Notes: generated by a model from the letters alone, not told the origin. DNA of 64,000 nt from Hsuehochloa calcarea (GCA_036346395.1 CM070599.1:30867232-30931231), one strand, 5' to 3'. Positions 44,893 to 57,521 are shown, counted from the first letter of the stretch. Made by a program: numbers and translations.

Positions 44893-45880
44893 ATGGTTCA
44901 GACTCGTCAAGCTGCTGCAAGTGGTTCCGATACTCCAGTATTAGAAGGACGGGAGCAAAGCCCCGCAGAAGCAGTTCCACCACAAGCACCTTCAGTCGAT
45001 CTGCAGAATTTTGGAGCATTCATGACAGCTCAGACCCAGCTGATGTACACCATGATGAATCAGATGCAAGCTATGAATAACCAGAGCAACAACAATCAGC
45101 ATCACAATGGAACCCCAGTTGCTCATGGTCACAATGGATCATCCAAGTTGGCGGAGTTTATGAGGACTCGTCCACCAACTTTTTCTGGACATGTCTCACC
45201 AGTAGAAGCTGATGATTGGCTTCGTGTTATTGAGAGAAAACTGCTGATCACTCAATGCAGCGATCATGAAAAAGTTATGTACGCCTCTCACCAGATGGAA
45301 GGCATTGCCGCCGAATGGTGGGAAAACTTTGTGGCAGCGCATGGAACGCCGCAAGATATTACTTGGGAAGAGTTCACAACCGCCGCCAAGATCATGTACC
45401 GTAAGGAATCATGGATCTAAAGAAGGATGAATTCGTGCTCTCAAGCAAGGAGGAATGTCGCTGATCGACTACCTCAACAAATTCTCTCAACTTGCTCGAT
45501 ATGTCGCAGAAGATGTCGCCACCGACAAGGCTCGCCGAGTCGTTTTCAAAGGATTGAACATGGACTTCAAGTCAACTTGATAGCCCACACCTTCCCGATT
45601 TTCAAGAGTTAATCAACAAGGCTTTGATTCTAGAGGATAAGCGCAAGGAATTGGAAGATCATCGTAGCGCAGAATGGCTCAAGAAGGAAGTCACCAACCC
45701 CACCGAGGGCAAGAATGATTCCACCGCAGCTTTAGCCGCTTTCCACCACGCAATTCGCGGACCACCCGCACCAACTTCAAGACTCGCCAGCTGCTCGTAA
45801 CTTCGCAACCCCGCACTACCAACCCCAATCCAAGAAGCAACCCACGTATACAACCGAGTTTGCTTTACTCGCCGTCCGCC
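44893..45880 (+). pseudogene. Gypsy-2 gag, frameshifted
   Basis: The start MVQTRQ at 44893 is chosen over the in-frame ATG at 44878 because plant chromovirus gags commonly begin this way. The N-terminal part is Gln/Asn-rich. The capsid region has LAEFMRTRPPTFSG, VEADDWLRVIERKL and EWWENFVAAHGTP. A shift near 45415 leads to RALKQGGMSLIDYLNKFSQ and later HTFPDFQELINKALILEDKRK. The zinc knuckle survives only as GHFANRCPQN (about 45870-45905). Several shifts make it non-functional. Confidence 0.75.
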
Positions 45881-46990
45881 GGGCATTTCGCCAACCGATG
45901 TCCGCAGAATGGGACTATCACCCAAAGACGCTTCAACCTTGGGAATACACCACCAAGACGCCAAGACAAGGCAACCATCAAGGAACTTCTCAAGCTACGG
46001 CCAATCCGAGGAGCACCGCCATCGGTGGTCGAGGTCGTCGTTTCATTGAAGGGTTCTCAACGATTGCTAAACCTCTTACGCAATTATTGAAGAAAGAGAA
46101 GAAGTTTATTTGGACCTGACTTGTGAAGAAAGTTTTCAAGAATTGAAGAAACGCTTGACTTCAAATTTCATGCTAGTTTTTGGGATATCGTAAGGATTTT
46201 GATATCTATTGTGATGCTTCGCGTCAAGGATTAGGATGTGTCCTTATGCAAGAAGGAAGAGTTGTCGCTTATGCGCCAAGGCAATTAAGGCCTCATGAAG
46301 AGAACTATCCTACCCATGACTTGGAATTAGCCGTCAGAGTGCATGCTTTGAAGATTTGGCGCCATTATCTCATCCAGAATCGCCGTGAAGTCTACATGCA
46401 TCATGTCAGACGGCCGGCTCGCAGAACTCCGCTGAATTGGTCGAGACAAATGAACGTGTAGTGTTCGGGCCGATATTATTCAGAAGTCAAGAACAAGTTG
46501 CTATGATCGAGAGAGGTTAAAGATAGCCCACCGAGCAAAAGAGTTATGCCGATAATCGTCGCCGTGACCTCGACTTTGAACCGAGGATTTTGTGTATCTT
46601 CGAGTTATTCCGCCGAGGTGTTAAGAGATTCCACACCAAAGGGAAGCTTGCTCCAAGGTATGTGGGTCCATTCAAGATTTTGGAACGCCGAGGAGAAGTT
46701 GCTTACGCTTGAGCTACCGCGATCGTTAGCGTGGAGTGCATGATGTCTTTCATGTCTCTCACCAAGAAGTGTCTTCGTGTGTAAGAGCGCACTCGCTGGA
46801 GTCAATTGAACTAAAGGAAGATCTCACGTACAAGTAGCAAACTGTCAAGATTTTGGATGTCGCAGAGCCGCACTGTAAGCAAGACCGCTCGCTTCGCAAA
46901 GTCCAAGTGGAGTAACCACTGTAGGAGAAGCAACGTGGGAACGTGAAGAAGAGTTAAAAGCCGAGTTCCCTAGCCTTTTCTCTAGCTAGC
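45881..46990 (+). pseudogene. Gypsy-2 pol remnant: RNase H and integrase tail
   Basis: Directly after the gag knuckle the text jumps to the end of the RT connection (RRFIEGFSTIAKPLTQLL, about 46040), so protease and RT are deleted. 46180-46461 holds the RNase H block with DIYCDASRQGLGCVLM and ENYPTHDLELA. After another deletion, 46530-46990 keeps the integrase C-terminal module (GKLAPRYVGPFKILERRGE, in two frames) and traces of a chromodomain. It ends just before the hairpin and polypurine tract. Confidence 0.8.
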
Positions 46991-46992
46991 CT

Positions 46993-47010
46993 AATCTCGG
47001 GGACGAGATT
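46993..47010 (+). other. Hairpin before polypurine tract (Gypsy-2)
   Basis: AATCTCG and CGAGATT pair perfectly over 7 bp around a GGGA loop. It is the counterpart of 16059-16076 with a compensatory T-A to C-G change. The polypurine tract AAGGGGGAAGG follows at 47016-47026. Confidence 0.7.
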
Positions 47011-47028
47011 CGCTTAAGGGGGAAGGTT

Positions 47029-50000
47029 TGTAACATCCCAATTTTCTGAGCTTGAAAATCTTTTAAATATTGGTAGCAAGAAAATTCATCATTTGGATTT
47101 ATTTGAATATTAAATTAAAAAGCTTAATATGGACTTTTAGAACAAATTGATTTAATGTGCTTAATCCCAACATCAACAATTGTCAAGACTATTTTATTTA
47201 GATTCTATATGCTTGGATATATTTTATAGAATTTTCTGGAATTTTTCCAAAGTCATTTGCTATTTTCTAATTGCTATTTGCATTTTCTGGTTTTATTTAA
47301 AAGAAAAATCAAAAGAATTTCCTTCGGAATAGTGTTGGGCCGAAGCCCAACACTATTCAATCATCGCGCCACCAACTTCGCGTTAAGCTTTCGGTAGTTG
47401 GATCGCCATCGCGACGGTTGCCGCTTCGCCACAAGGCGCTCCTCGCTCTCGCCGACCGGTGGGCCCGCGACCGAAGTCGTCGTCTCGCCGCTTTCTTCTT
47501 CCTCGCGCGCCCGCCCGCCATTATCGGAGCTCGAGCCGCGTCCGACAAATGCGTGATTCGTTGTCGATTCTTCGCGGCCGACCCCACCAAATCATGTCTC
47601 CTGCTATTCCTTATCCGCTCCAAACCAAATCAAACATCGAATCGGTTTCAATCTCCGAAAATCTTTGAATTCAAAAACCCTACTTTCGGACCCGATTTGG
47701 GGTTTCAAATCTCTTGTCTCCGAGCCTATAAATACTCCCCTAGCACCGCTCGACCTCCGCAACCCTAAGCCGCCACTCCCATCGCCTGATCGCTCTAGCG
47801 CGCAAGATTCCAAGTTTTAGGTTTTCGCCGAACTTCTTCTCCGGTGGATTGCGCCGCCGCCGCCGCCGCCTTGCTCCACCGACCGCACCATTGTGATCAA
47901 GAAGTCACAGCTACCTTGTGCGCACCTTTCGTCCGCCGAGCATCGCCGAGCGCCGTCCGACAAAACCCGAGCTCTCTCCGCCGCTTCTTCCTCGCCACGG
48001 CCATCTCCACAACCCTGTGTGCTCAAACCAAAGGCCCATGTGTGCGATTAACCTCCTCTACACGTTGGTACCACTCACCGCCGGCGAAGAGCCGCTGTCA
48101 CGGTGACCATCGGGTCCGAGCGCGCGCCCGCCGTTATCGCCCGACTCGGCCTGGCGTCGGCTTGGTCTTGGTGTGGCGCCAGCGTGGCAAGACATCAGCA
48201 AGGCAGTGGGTCTTGGCCCATCGCGCAGATCTCCCTGGTTCGGTGCACTCGGTCCACCGTGAACCCGAGACCCGGCGATGGTCCCACATGTCGAATTCTT
48301 TTAATTATAATTTTTTCCGAAATTTCTACGACGCAAGCATTGCGCAATAATCCGATTTTCCTTTATAAAAATAATTCGGGAAATTCGAGAAAATCCAAAT
48401 TAGGGTTTAATTGATTTTCCAATCTTCCAAAGCCCATATCTTTTGCATCCAAGTCCAATTGAGCCCATTCAAATTTGTAAATTTATATAAAATTCAGATC
48501 TATTTAATGGTGAATTTTATTTGATTTTTGGAGTTTGTTTTGCCTCTGTTATTTATTTGTTTTATTTCTTTTGTCTCGCTTATGAGTAGACGTCGATACT
48601 TCTGGGAATTTTGCGTAAGAAGGAGCACCTCAAGACCAAGACCAATATCTAGATCTATTCCAAGGCAAGTTATACCTTTGATCATTTTGAACCCGTTTTC
48701 AAAATACTTTGTTTCAATGTATTGCATTCTATTTCAAGTATTTATTTAAATGCTTTTGGGTGTAGTTATTAATCCAAATTGTTATGCCACCTTGTCTATT
48801 GTATACCATGATCTTTTGTCACCCTAGGTTGGTTAATAATTAGTTGGTATTATCGTAGCACCAACGTGGGTTGGTTAGATACGATTAGACTGCTTAGCCA
48901 TGCCACGAGTCATCATTCCATGTGAGAGTTGCAATTATAAACTTGACTAAGTGATTATGGAACTGTGTGATGAATCTGTGTGTCAGTGTGCTATTACTGC
49001 TGATGGCATGTGTTGCACTTAATCAATGTGGTGGGAAAAGATTTAGACCGAGGCAAGTGGTGGATTCTGTGAATGGTGGAGTGTGGTGCTTATTAAACTT
49101 TGTGATTTGGGTTAAAACTGGAAGTCTTGCCTTAGTCAATTAAGGACTTAACTTTGTGCGCCATTGAACTGGGCCTTACTGTACGACCACATGCCTAGTA
49201 TGGGCTGGGCCTGACTTAGTAAGTTATGGAGTCTTGACATTGACAACTCAGGTTGTATTTAAGCTATGTGATGGGCTGGAGGTGTGATATGTCACATCGC
49301 GGACGGTTCACGCATCCCCGCCCAATGGTGTGTGTCGCTCCAAGGGTGTGTGTACAAATTGACGGCATAAAGCACACCAGAGTGTCATTGTTTGAGATGA
49401 AGTCTCGAAAGGTTTTGTTGTGATCAACTCGATCCGGTTGGTTTCATCGTGGGTAAAGTGTACAACCTCTCGCAGAGTGTTTAAACCAATCTATTCGAAT
49501 AGCCGCGTCCCCTGCTATGGACATGCTCTGAATTTCACACGAGGGGTAGATTTTCATAAAACAATTGGGAAGGGTCAGCTGTGTGAGATAACTTGTGCAG
49601 CTGTGTGAATAACTTGATTAGACTGTGTGTCCTTTGTGAAATCAATTGTTAACTTATTATTGTCTATTTGTTTTGAATTATGCTTTCAATCTATTATTTG
49701 TATTCAATTGCAAATGTTGCATTTCGCAAAATAACCACGAAGCCATTTCTTTGGAATAAGCCATCATGTATAAATGCATTCGTGGTATGACTTAGTAGTA
49801 CGGTGTGTACTCACTCTTGCTAAATAAATCAATGTATGGAGGAGTCGTCACCGCTTTTGAAGAAGAGTTCTACGAAGGTTGAACGTTAGGGTCTTGATCC
49901 CAGTCGGTTGCCTGTGGTAAATTGATGGGAGCCTACCGGAGTTTATTTCGTTTCCGCTGCAGTTTATTTCTTTATTGTCAGCCTTGCATGGCTTAATAAA

Positions 50001-50177
50001 TGTAAAACTCAACCGTAAGGTCCCAACAGTTAATTGTTATTCAAAGGTACTCGTTTATTCTTATATTCGTTGTATGGATGTGATATTTCATCAATGTTGA
50101 CACTGTGTGCACTAGCGTGATCCTGGACTAGTGCAGAATACACAGAGGGTCCAGATTTGCATATTTGGGTCCCGACA
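47029..50177 (+). repeat. Gypsy-2 3' LTR
   Basis: The longer LTR copy, 3149 bp, ending GGTCCCGACA next to GTGTT. It contains a perfect 14-bp inverted repeat with a 4-nt loop at 47327-47358, in a block missing from the 5' LTR. Confidence 0.88.
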
Positions 50178-50452
50178 GTGTTCCACCCTGGTACTTTCGT
50201 CCTCCTCCCCAGGAACTACCGCTTCCTTCTTCAGATTACCGCTCATTCCCACGGTACTACCGCCGATTCCACCCCAGTATTTCCGCCTCCTTCTCCCTGA
50301 ACTACTGTTTCTCCCAGATTACCGTCAGATTCCACCCTGTATTTCACCCTCCTCTTCCCTGGAACCACCGCTTCCTCCGGTACTACCGCTCATTCTCCGC
50401 CGGTACTACCGCTCGTATTTCACCCCGGTACTACCGCTCGCCCCGTACTACC

Positions 50453-52080
50453 TGTTGGGTTACGGGTAAGACTACGATAGCACAAACAAAATTTTTACCG
50501 CGCAACCAAGGAAACACCGCTAGAAATAGATCATAAGATTACCGCTAGACGCGTCGACTCGTAGCGAAAGTAGAGTCGTCGTAGCGAGTTGATACAGTCG
50601 TAGTCGTACTCACGACACGTCTCCTCCTTCGAGTGGTCGTACTCGCCGTGCGTCTGCTCCTCCGAGTGGTCGTACTCACCACGCGACTTCTCCTCTGACT
50701 CCGGTGATCGTCACGAGTCACGGATCGTCCTATTGCTGATGCTTCGCAACAACACCTCCGAGGTATCCACACATACGGGGCAGGATCACCACGCGCTGGA
50801 GTGCTAGCCACCGACAGCATGGTTGAGAAGGCGTGGCTATTAGGATTTCGGGAGTTCTTCTAAAGATCATCCTCTGTCCTCACCCCATGCCACCGCCCCT
50901 CTTTATATAGGCATCCATGATGGGTCTCGACCTTGAGGCCCATTAGGAACTCGTGGTCTATACAAATTTGAATCACCATCCAAAACATATCCTAACCCTT
51001 TAAGTGTGCGACCCTATATGTTCATGTGTAATCGGTTATGACTCGAAAACTCCTTTCCGACCACCAGTCGTTAGCGGTACCTAGCAGCACATAACGACTC
51101 CCAAATACATATGGAATAGCAGACGAACCTTGATGTAATATGATCTATGACCAGGTCCTCATCACTTGCGATCAGTTCGTATCTCCATAAGACCATATCG
51201 TATTTGGTCTCGACCAGTTCATAATTCCTTATGACTAGGTCCTTACCATTCTGTGATTACGTTCGATCAATCTACGACCAGATCGTATCTCCATACGACC
51301 AGTCCATAACTGATCGAACTAAGCGACCTACTCATGCATTCTCTCTTTGCCTCACGATGTCTGGTTGAACTCCAGGTGAGATGATATGTCATCCATGGAC
51401 TGTTCAATACTTTCTCGATCGAGTGTCGGATAATTTCATGTGGTCGACACTTCGACCACTAGTGGCATGGCCATTCACTTTCTTTATCTGATCACCACGA
51501 GGGCCCCAGAGACATCTCCCCTGTTGTGTTAGGAGGGACAAAATCCCATCTCGACCAGTCATATCCCTCCGCATGTTTTATAGCATACCCGAAAGCTACC
51601 TTTATAACTACCCAGTTACGAGTAGCGTTTGGCAACCCCTAAGAGTGATATTACATATGTAGGGAACCATGCTAATCTCAGGTCTAAGGATTATACATCA
51701 TCATTACTTGAGACCAACTAATGACACAAAGATTCATAACAATCTCAATAGTGTCTCAACGATAGGTCTATCCAACCCTATGTTCTCTAACATGTGCTCA
51801 CATTATTGATTAGATATCCCTATATCCATGACCGGTGAAACCAGGTCATCAATCAATACATGTGCTAGTCATAGAGTTACTGGTGTTCCGACCAGTGACC
51901 TCCGACCTGGTATATATTTAGAATGACATCATATAAGTTAAAGAGTTCCACCAACAAGTCACATACTTATTGATATATAACAAATGATTCATTCAAGCAA
52001 CACGATAACATATTATCAAAATCATGAACATAATAAAATATCATCATCTCTATGATTGCCTCTAGAGCATATTTCCAACA
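50453..52080 (-). mobile_element. Copia-type solo LTR, 1.63 kb
   Basis: Read on the minus strand it begins TGTTGGAAATATGCTCTAGA, a start I associate with Angela/BARE-type copia LTRs of grasses, and ends CCCAACA on that strand. CTACC duplicates flank it (50448-50452 and 52081-52085). There is no internal coding sequence. It lies inside the solo LTR 40694-54266. Confidence 0.82.
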
Positions 52081-54271
52081 CTACCGCCCTCAAGTCTCCG
52101 GAACTACCGCCCCCATGGGACCAGTGCGCGTAGACTCAGTCCACGCACTATGCTGTGGACCGAGCATCTTTCTCGTGCCACGTGTCAGCACATGAGTTTT
52201 CCTATTTTTCTGATTTTCTTTTCAATTAAAAATTTATTTAAAAATCTTCAAAAATCCATATCTCCTTCGTTATAACTCCAAAAATTATGAATTTTGTACC
52301 CAAAAAATTGTAAATTCAAGACCTATACTTTGGTACTGGTTTGGTGAGTTTTTGGAGTTTATTTATTGTGGATTTTGTATTTATTTATTTTGTTTGCTTG
52401 TCTTTTTTTTCTGGTGCGATCGTCCGAGTAGAGTTCGAAGAAGCCGGAGGTTCCCACTTCGTCCAAGCTCAAGACTACCAAGATCCTCTAGCCTTTGACC
52501 CAGGCGAGTTAACACTTTGATCATGTTGAACCTACATTTCATGCTAATTATATTGTTTTAAAATATCAAACTGCATGCTTTAATTTCTTATACAAATGTA
52601 TGTCAAATGGTCCTGAGGTAGTTAAATGCCGACTTGATTTAAATAATTATTATACCTTGTCCTTGATAATTGAATTCCCTAATCCTTGACACTCTAGTAA
52701 TTATATGGTAACCTACTGGTTATAATCTGTAAATAAGTGTCATGCTAGCCTTGCTTGAGTACCAGGGTATTAATCACCCCAGTCGTCATCCTTTAAGTAT
52801 AAAGATTGTTTTGGGAAATCATTGGAGTGAATGATTGCAATGGTTGAGCTAATTTGTTTTTACTCTTCTCAAAATCCTAAAAAACTTGCTAATGCCCCAT
52901 ATGGGCGGATGATATGTTGGAGGGTACGTGGTTGGGTACTAATATAGCCCAGGATATGTTGGTATGCGATTGGTATGTGGTATGAACCACCTAGATAACT
53001 TTAAGGACTTAATCCTATGATGACCTCCTAATGTAACACATTACAACCACAAGTCTATAATGTTGTCAACCTGGCTAAATAATTTATATCCATTAATACG
53101 AGTTGCACCAGGTAGATGACTCGCGACTCCGTAAGGCTTCGCGGCGAAGGGTCGGAGTGCACAGCGAAAGCCGTTTGATGGCGCAAGGGGGGTCTGGGTA
53201 AGGGTTAACGTGGGTATGGGAGCGTGACCCTCCTTAGGTGAAACCTCAGCGGGTGTAACAAGTACTGAAGGATGCATTGTAAAGGCCTTGTGGTAATCTC
53301 CCCTTGATTCACATGTCCAAGGAAACGTGTGATTATATCAAGTCGATTATCTCTTATGGGTAAAGTGTACAGTCTCTGCAGAGAAATAAGCTATTCGAAC
53401 AGCCGTGCTCACAGTCACAGGCGGACATGGAAACTTATAAGAGTTGGCTCTATTTATAAAAACTTTGTGGGTGGGTTGAAAAAATGTGACGAGCTCATCT
53501 AGCCCTTGTTCTGGGTTTTTCTGGGTAGTCTTACCCAGAGTTGATAATAGGTGGATGTAATTGCTATAAAAAAATAAGTATAAGGTGGAGGTAACCGCTG
53601 CTGTTATTAATATTGCAAATACTCTCTTTAAGAAAACATGTTTTAGTCAAAACGCTAAGCGGTAGGACTTTCTAATATGTGTATTTACAAATATTGCTTT
53701 GCGCAAATAAAAGAACCCAGGCCATCCTTGTGAAGCATTGCATGTATATTTATGCATCTGTTGTGTTGGCTCGCGAGCACGGAAGTTGTGCTCACCCTCG
53801 TTCTTTCCCAAACCCTCAGAATTCGCTGATCAGGACGTCTATGCCTACTACGAGGATCAAGGTGTTGACGGCCAAGACCAATGCGAAGAGTAATTTAGTT
53901 CCTTAGTCTAGGACTCGCCGCAGTCTAGCTGGCTCCGCTGGTACTTGCGTACAGCCAATATTCTCCAAGTCCTTTGTTAATATCGGTTGTACACAAGGCG
54001 TCACAATCGCTTGCCTGTAGGGAGTCGTGTTGCTCCTTTTGCTTTCGCGCCTATTTCTGTATTTTATGTAATTAACTCGTTTGACCTGCTAGGCCTTTTT
54101 TGTAAACTCGACTCGATGGTATATTTAACTCTAATGGTTGTAATATTATATTTGATTCGGTCTACGATGTGTATGAAATGGTTCAGCAATGTATACTATG
54201 AGTACTACCTATTGATCCAAGAAGTAACACAGTATCTTCAGACTTTAAAAAAATCTAGGTCCGGCAAATCC

Positions 54272-54920
54272 CGACTTGGCCAACGGGTTAAGCCAGAAAC
54301 GTGGCAAGAACAAGGTAGCTAGCACTTTAGCCGCGACCTTGCCACCCTTTTGAATAGCTCAGAATGGTAAGGTAAAACCGTACCAGAACGGCACTAGGTA
54401 AGGCTGAAAGCCACGGCGACGATAGTCCACGTCTCTCCGCCACAAAATAGGGGAAAAGACCGCGGACACCGGAGGACAAGGGCTCGCAAACTCAGAAATC
54501 CTCAGAACCGGAAGGCGAATCACCGAGGCAATCGCAGGCTCGCGAGAATCGAACGCCGAATATCCATCAGCGACATAGCTATCGCTGCGACGCATGAGGC
54601 CTGCAGGCTCCAGCCCGGTAGTACACTAGTAGCTCAGTAACTCCCTGTAACAAGAGTACAAGACAAGACTGCACTGCACTGCAGCAAGAATCACCCAAGA
54701 AGAAGAAGAAGAAATATACCCAGGCAAAACCACGGACACATAACAGAAGGCACAAGACGTCGACCAGAATAGCGAAGTGTGGGTGCCGCGATGGCAGGCA
54801 TTGGCAGCCATACATTGGGCTATCCAAAATCTCATCTCTCGCCCAATCCAGACCTCACGATCTCCCGTCCCTCCTCCATGCACCACAAACCCGCCCACCC
54901 CGGCCCCAATCCCCCACTCA
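54272..54920 (+). other. Upstream region of GAPA
   Basis: Between the LTR end and the TATA box no ORF is convincing. (AGA)n occurs at about 54695-54712. The stretch is likely to hold the light-responsive promoter of GAPA, but I cannot assign individual elements. Confidence 0.45.
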
Positions 54921-54927
54921 TATAATA
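54921..54927 (+). promoter_or_regulatory. TATA box of GAPA
   Basis: TATAATA lies 71-77 bp upstream of the ATG at 54998, in a C-rich context, giving a short leader. Confidence 0.65.
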
Positions 54928-54997
54928 CACGCACGCCCGCTTCGCCGTCCTAGCTTGTTGCCTTGTTGATTTCCCGTGATCGATCTGATCCTTGGAC

Positions 54998-56499
54998 ATG
55001 GCGTCGCCCATGCTCTCCGCCGCCACCGTGCCTCTCCAGGTAAGTTCATTATTTTGCATGTGATGGCAATTGACAGGCACTGGCTAAGTTAGTAGTAGGA
55101 GCTAGCAGGCTGCAAGAATGGCTCTTTAACATGTTTTGCGACTGGTGTGTGTGTTGTACAGGGGAGCGGCTTGTCGGAGTTCTCCGGGCTGAGGGGCTCG
55201 GCGTCGCTGCCGCTGCGGCGGAATGCCACCTCCGACGACTTCATGTCCGCGGTCTCCTTCAGGACTAACGCGGTACGTAGTACGTGCGTAGGAATGTGAT
55301 AGTTAGCTTGGTTGCATGGGAGTATGTATGACACAGCGGTGCTGTCCATGCTGCGAGTGCAGGTTGGCACGAGCGGCGGCGCGCGGCGGGCGCCGACGGA
55401 GGCGAAGCTGAAGGTGGCGATCAACGGGTTCGGCCGCATCGGCCGCAACTTCCTGCGGTGCTGGCACGGCCGCGGCGACAGCTCGCCGCTCGACGTCATC
55501 GCCATCAACGACACCGGAGGCGTGAAGCAGGCGTCCCACCTCCTCAAGTACGACTCCACGCTCGGCATCTTCGATGCCGACGTCAAGCCCGAGGGCAACG
55601 ACGCCATCTCCGTCGACGGCAAGGTGATCAAGGTCGTGTCCGACCGCAACCCGTCCAACCTGCCGTGGGGCAAGTTCGGCATCGACCTCGTCATCGAGGG
55701 AACAGGGGTGTTCGTCGACCGCGACGGCGCGGGCAAGCACATCCAGGCCGGCGCCAAGAAGGTGCTCATCACCGCCCCCGGCAAGGGTGACATCCCCACC
55801 TACGTCATCGGCGTCAATGCCGACCAGTACAGCCCCGACGAGCCCATCATCAGCAACGCCTCCTGCACCACCAACTGCCTCGCCCCCTTCGTCAAGGTCC
55901 TCGACCAAAAGTTCGGTACGTACAGGCACTACATATTTTTGCGCGCCTTGACGCTTAATTAATGGCGGTGTGGCGATGGCGATGTCATTGGCGCAGGCAT
56001 CATCAAGGGGACGATGACCACCACCCACTCGTACACCGGTGACCAGAGGCTGCTCGACGCGAGCCACCGCGACCTGCGCCGAGCCCGTGCCGCGGCGCTC
56101 AACATCGTGCCGACGTCCACCGGCGCGGCCAAGGCCGTGGCGCTGGTGCTCCCGAACCTCAAGGGAAAGCTCAACGGCATCGCGCTCCGGGTGCCGACCC
56201 CAAACGTGTCCGTGGTCGACCTCGTGGTGCAGGTCTCCAAGAAGACCCTTGCCGAGGAGGTGAACGCGGCGTTCCGCGAGAGCGCGGCCAACGAGCTCAA
56301 GGGCATCCTCGAAGTCTGCGACGCGCCGCTCGTGTCCGTCGACTTCAGGTGCTCCGACGTGTCCTGCACCATCGACTCATCGCTCACCATGGTCGTGGGA
56401 GACGACATGGTCAAGGTCATCGCCTGGTACGACAACGAGTGGGCATACTCGCAGAGGGTCCTCGACCTCGCCGACCTCGTCGCCAACCTGTGGAAGTGA
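54998..56499 (+). CDS. GAPA: Chloroplast NADP-dependent glyceraldehyde-3-phosphate dehydrogenase A subunit
   Basis: Exons 54998-55039, 55162-55272, 55363-55915 and 55997-56499 join in phase to 402 aa. The enzyme reduces 1,3-bisphosphoglycerate in the Calvin cycle, in A4 or A2B2 tetramers. Residues 1-65 are a Ser/Ala/Arg-rich transit peptide, and the mature chain should begin near KLKVAINGFG. The nucleotide-binding INGFGRIGRN is at 71-80. NDTGG and ASHLLKYDS mark the NADP-using plastid form, unlike the cytosolic NDPFI type. The catalytic Cys219 sits in SCTTNCLAP. The protein ends ...NLWK without the CTE of subunit B, hence subunit A. Near the end NEWAYS has Ala385 where Gly is usual. The gene looks intact. 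Confidence 0.95.
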
Positions 56500-57521
56500 A
56501 CGCCAGGCGGCGGCGGCAGCGTTGCCTTCTAACTCCTCGGTCCTAAATTTTCCCCAGCCTTCTTCTCGGATGGTCGATCCTTTGTAATGAGAATTCGAAG
56601 TTTCGAACTCCCAACAGTTTCTTCTTTCTTTTTTGTTTCTTCCTTCTCTGATTTTTCACTTGCCAGACACGGATTATAAATCAACTTCCGGCAAAGGAAA
56701 TTGCAAAGCTGTATAATGTGCATGTGTAATATATACTATCGGTTGCCAGGTTCTGATGTAGAATTCAACTCGTTGTTTGGAACCTTTTGGCCATGTTTAT
56801 CTTCATTGCTAGCTCATCCTTTGATTGCATGATCAACTTAGAAAGAGCAGGTTGAACTGTACCTGAAAATTATGTGTACAATGAACTAGAAACGAGACTG
56901 CCTTCCCACAAAACGTATCAAACGTATTCTCATAGAGCGACCCACGAGATAAGAGCTTAAGATGTAAAACTAGGTATTTTTTTAGCCCAATTGGATGATG
57001 ACATGAACCACTTCCTGTATTGCCCCAATTTTTGTCAAGTCCTATTTTCGTGGACTTCATAGTTCACATGTTCGTCATCCTGGATCCTTGGTGTCAATTG
57101 CAGTGTGTCAGTGATCAAGAATATATGGTATTATGTAGGACAAACATTGCCAGACCATACAATGCATAGAGGAGGACATCTTTCCCTTCTCAGACGCCAA
57201 ACAAATTTTGAAAAACAACGTTTTCGATCCTCTCAACTCAAATGCCCTGTGTTTGACAGAATAGAATCAATAAGTCCAGAATTCAGAGTACAGATAGACC
57301 TGGTCTTTACTGATGAAGTAGTAACTAACAAGGACTCATTTGCGTAGATTGTAGAAGCAAACATGATATGATATAGTTCAACGGGATCCTTGGATGACAC
57401 TACATAAGCAAAATGACAGCAGTTTTAATGTTTAACAAAACTAATTACTGATCTAAAAGAAAAACCAGATGCTAGGAAAAGATGCGCTTTAGCAGAACTT
57501 TGAGAAGGTATTCACCCTGTT
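56500..57521. other. 3' flank of GAPA and intergenic interval
   Basis: 56500-56760 should be the GAPA 3' untranslated region, with AT-rich text such as TTTGTAATGAG near 56581. The remainder, to the stop of the minus-strand MOG1-like gene, has no convincing ORF or repeat. Confidence 0.45.

Larger units (their letters stand above)
41135..50177 (+). mobile_element. Gypsy-2: deleted chromovirus, 9.0 kb
   Basis: The LTRs start TGTAACATCC and end GGTCCCGACA, and the flanks are GTGTT (41130-41134 and 50178-50182). The 5' LTR is 2560 bp and the 3' LTR 3149 bp. The interior of 3.3 kb keeps a pre-gag ORF, gag, part of RNase H and the integrase tail. Protease, nearly all of RT and most of integrase are deleted. 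Similarity to Gypsy-1 in gene order and in the hairpin before the polypurine tract supports a chromovirus. It cannot move on its own. Confidence 0.88.
40694..54266 (+). mobile_element. Solo gypsy LTR interrupted by two insertions
   Basis: After removing Gypsy-2 and the copia solo LTR, 40694-41134, 50183-50452 and 52086-54266 form one ~2.9-kb unit starting TGAGCATACG and ending GGTCCGGCA. AATCC stands on both sides (40689-40693 and 54267-54271). The right part is homologous, in opposite orientation, to the solo LTR at 26024-32175. A TATA-like CTATAAAGCC lies at about 40960. The junction of the first two parts falls in an array of CGGTACTACCG motifs. The left boundary rests on the duplication alone and is less sure than the right. 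Confidence 0.6.

Noticed and set aside
55303..56067. 254-codon minus-strand ORF
   Set aside because: Antisense shadow of GAPA exon 3; no start context or homology of its own.
55000..56499. GAPDH subunit B instead of A
   Set aside because: The protein stops directly after the catalytic domain and lacks the cysteine-containing C-terminal extension of subunit B.
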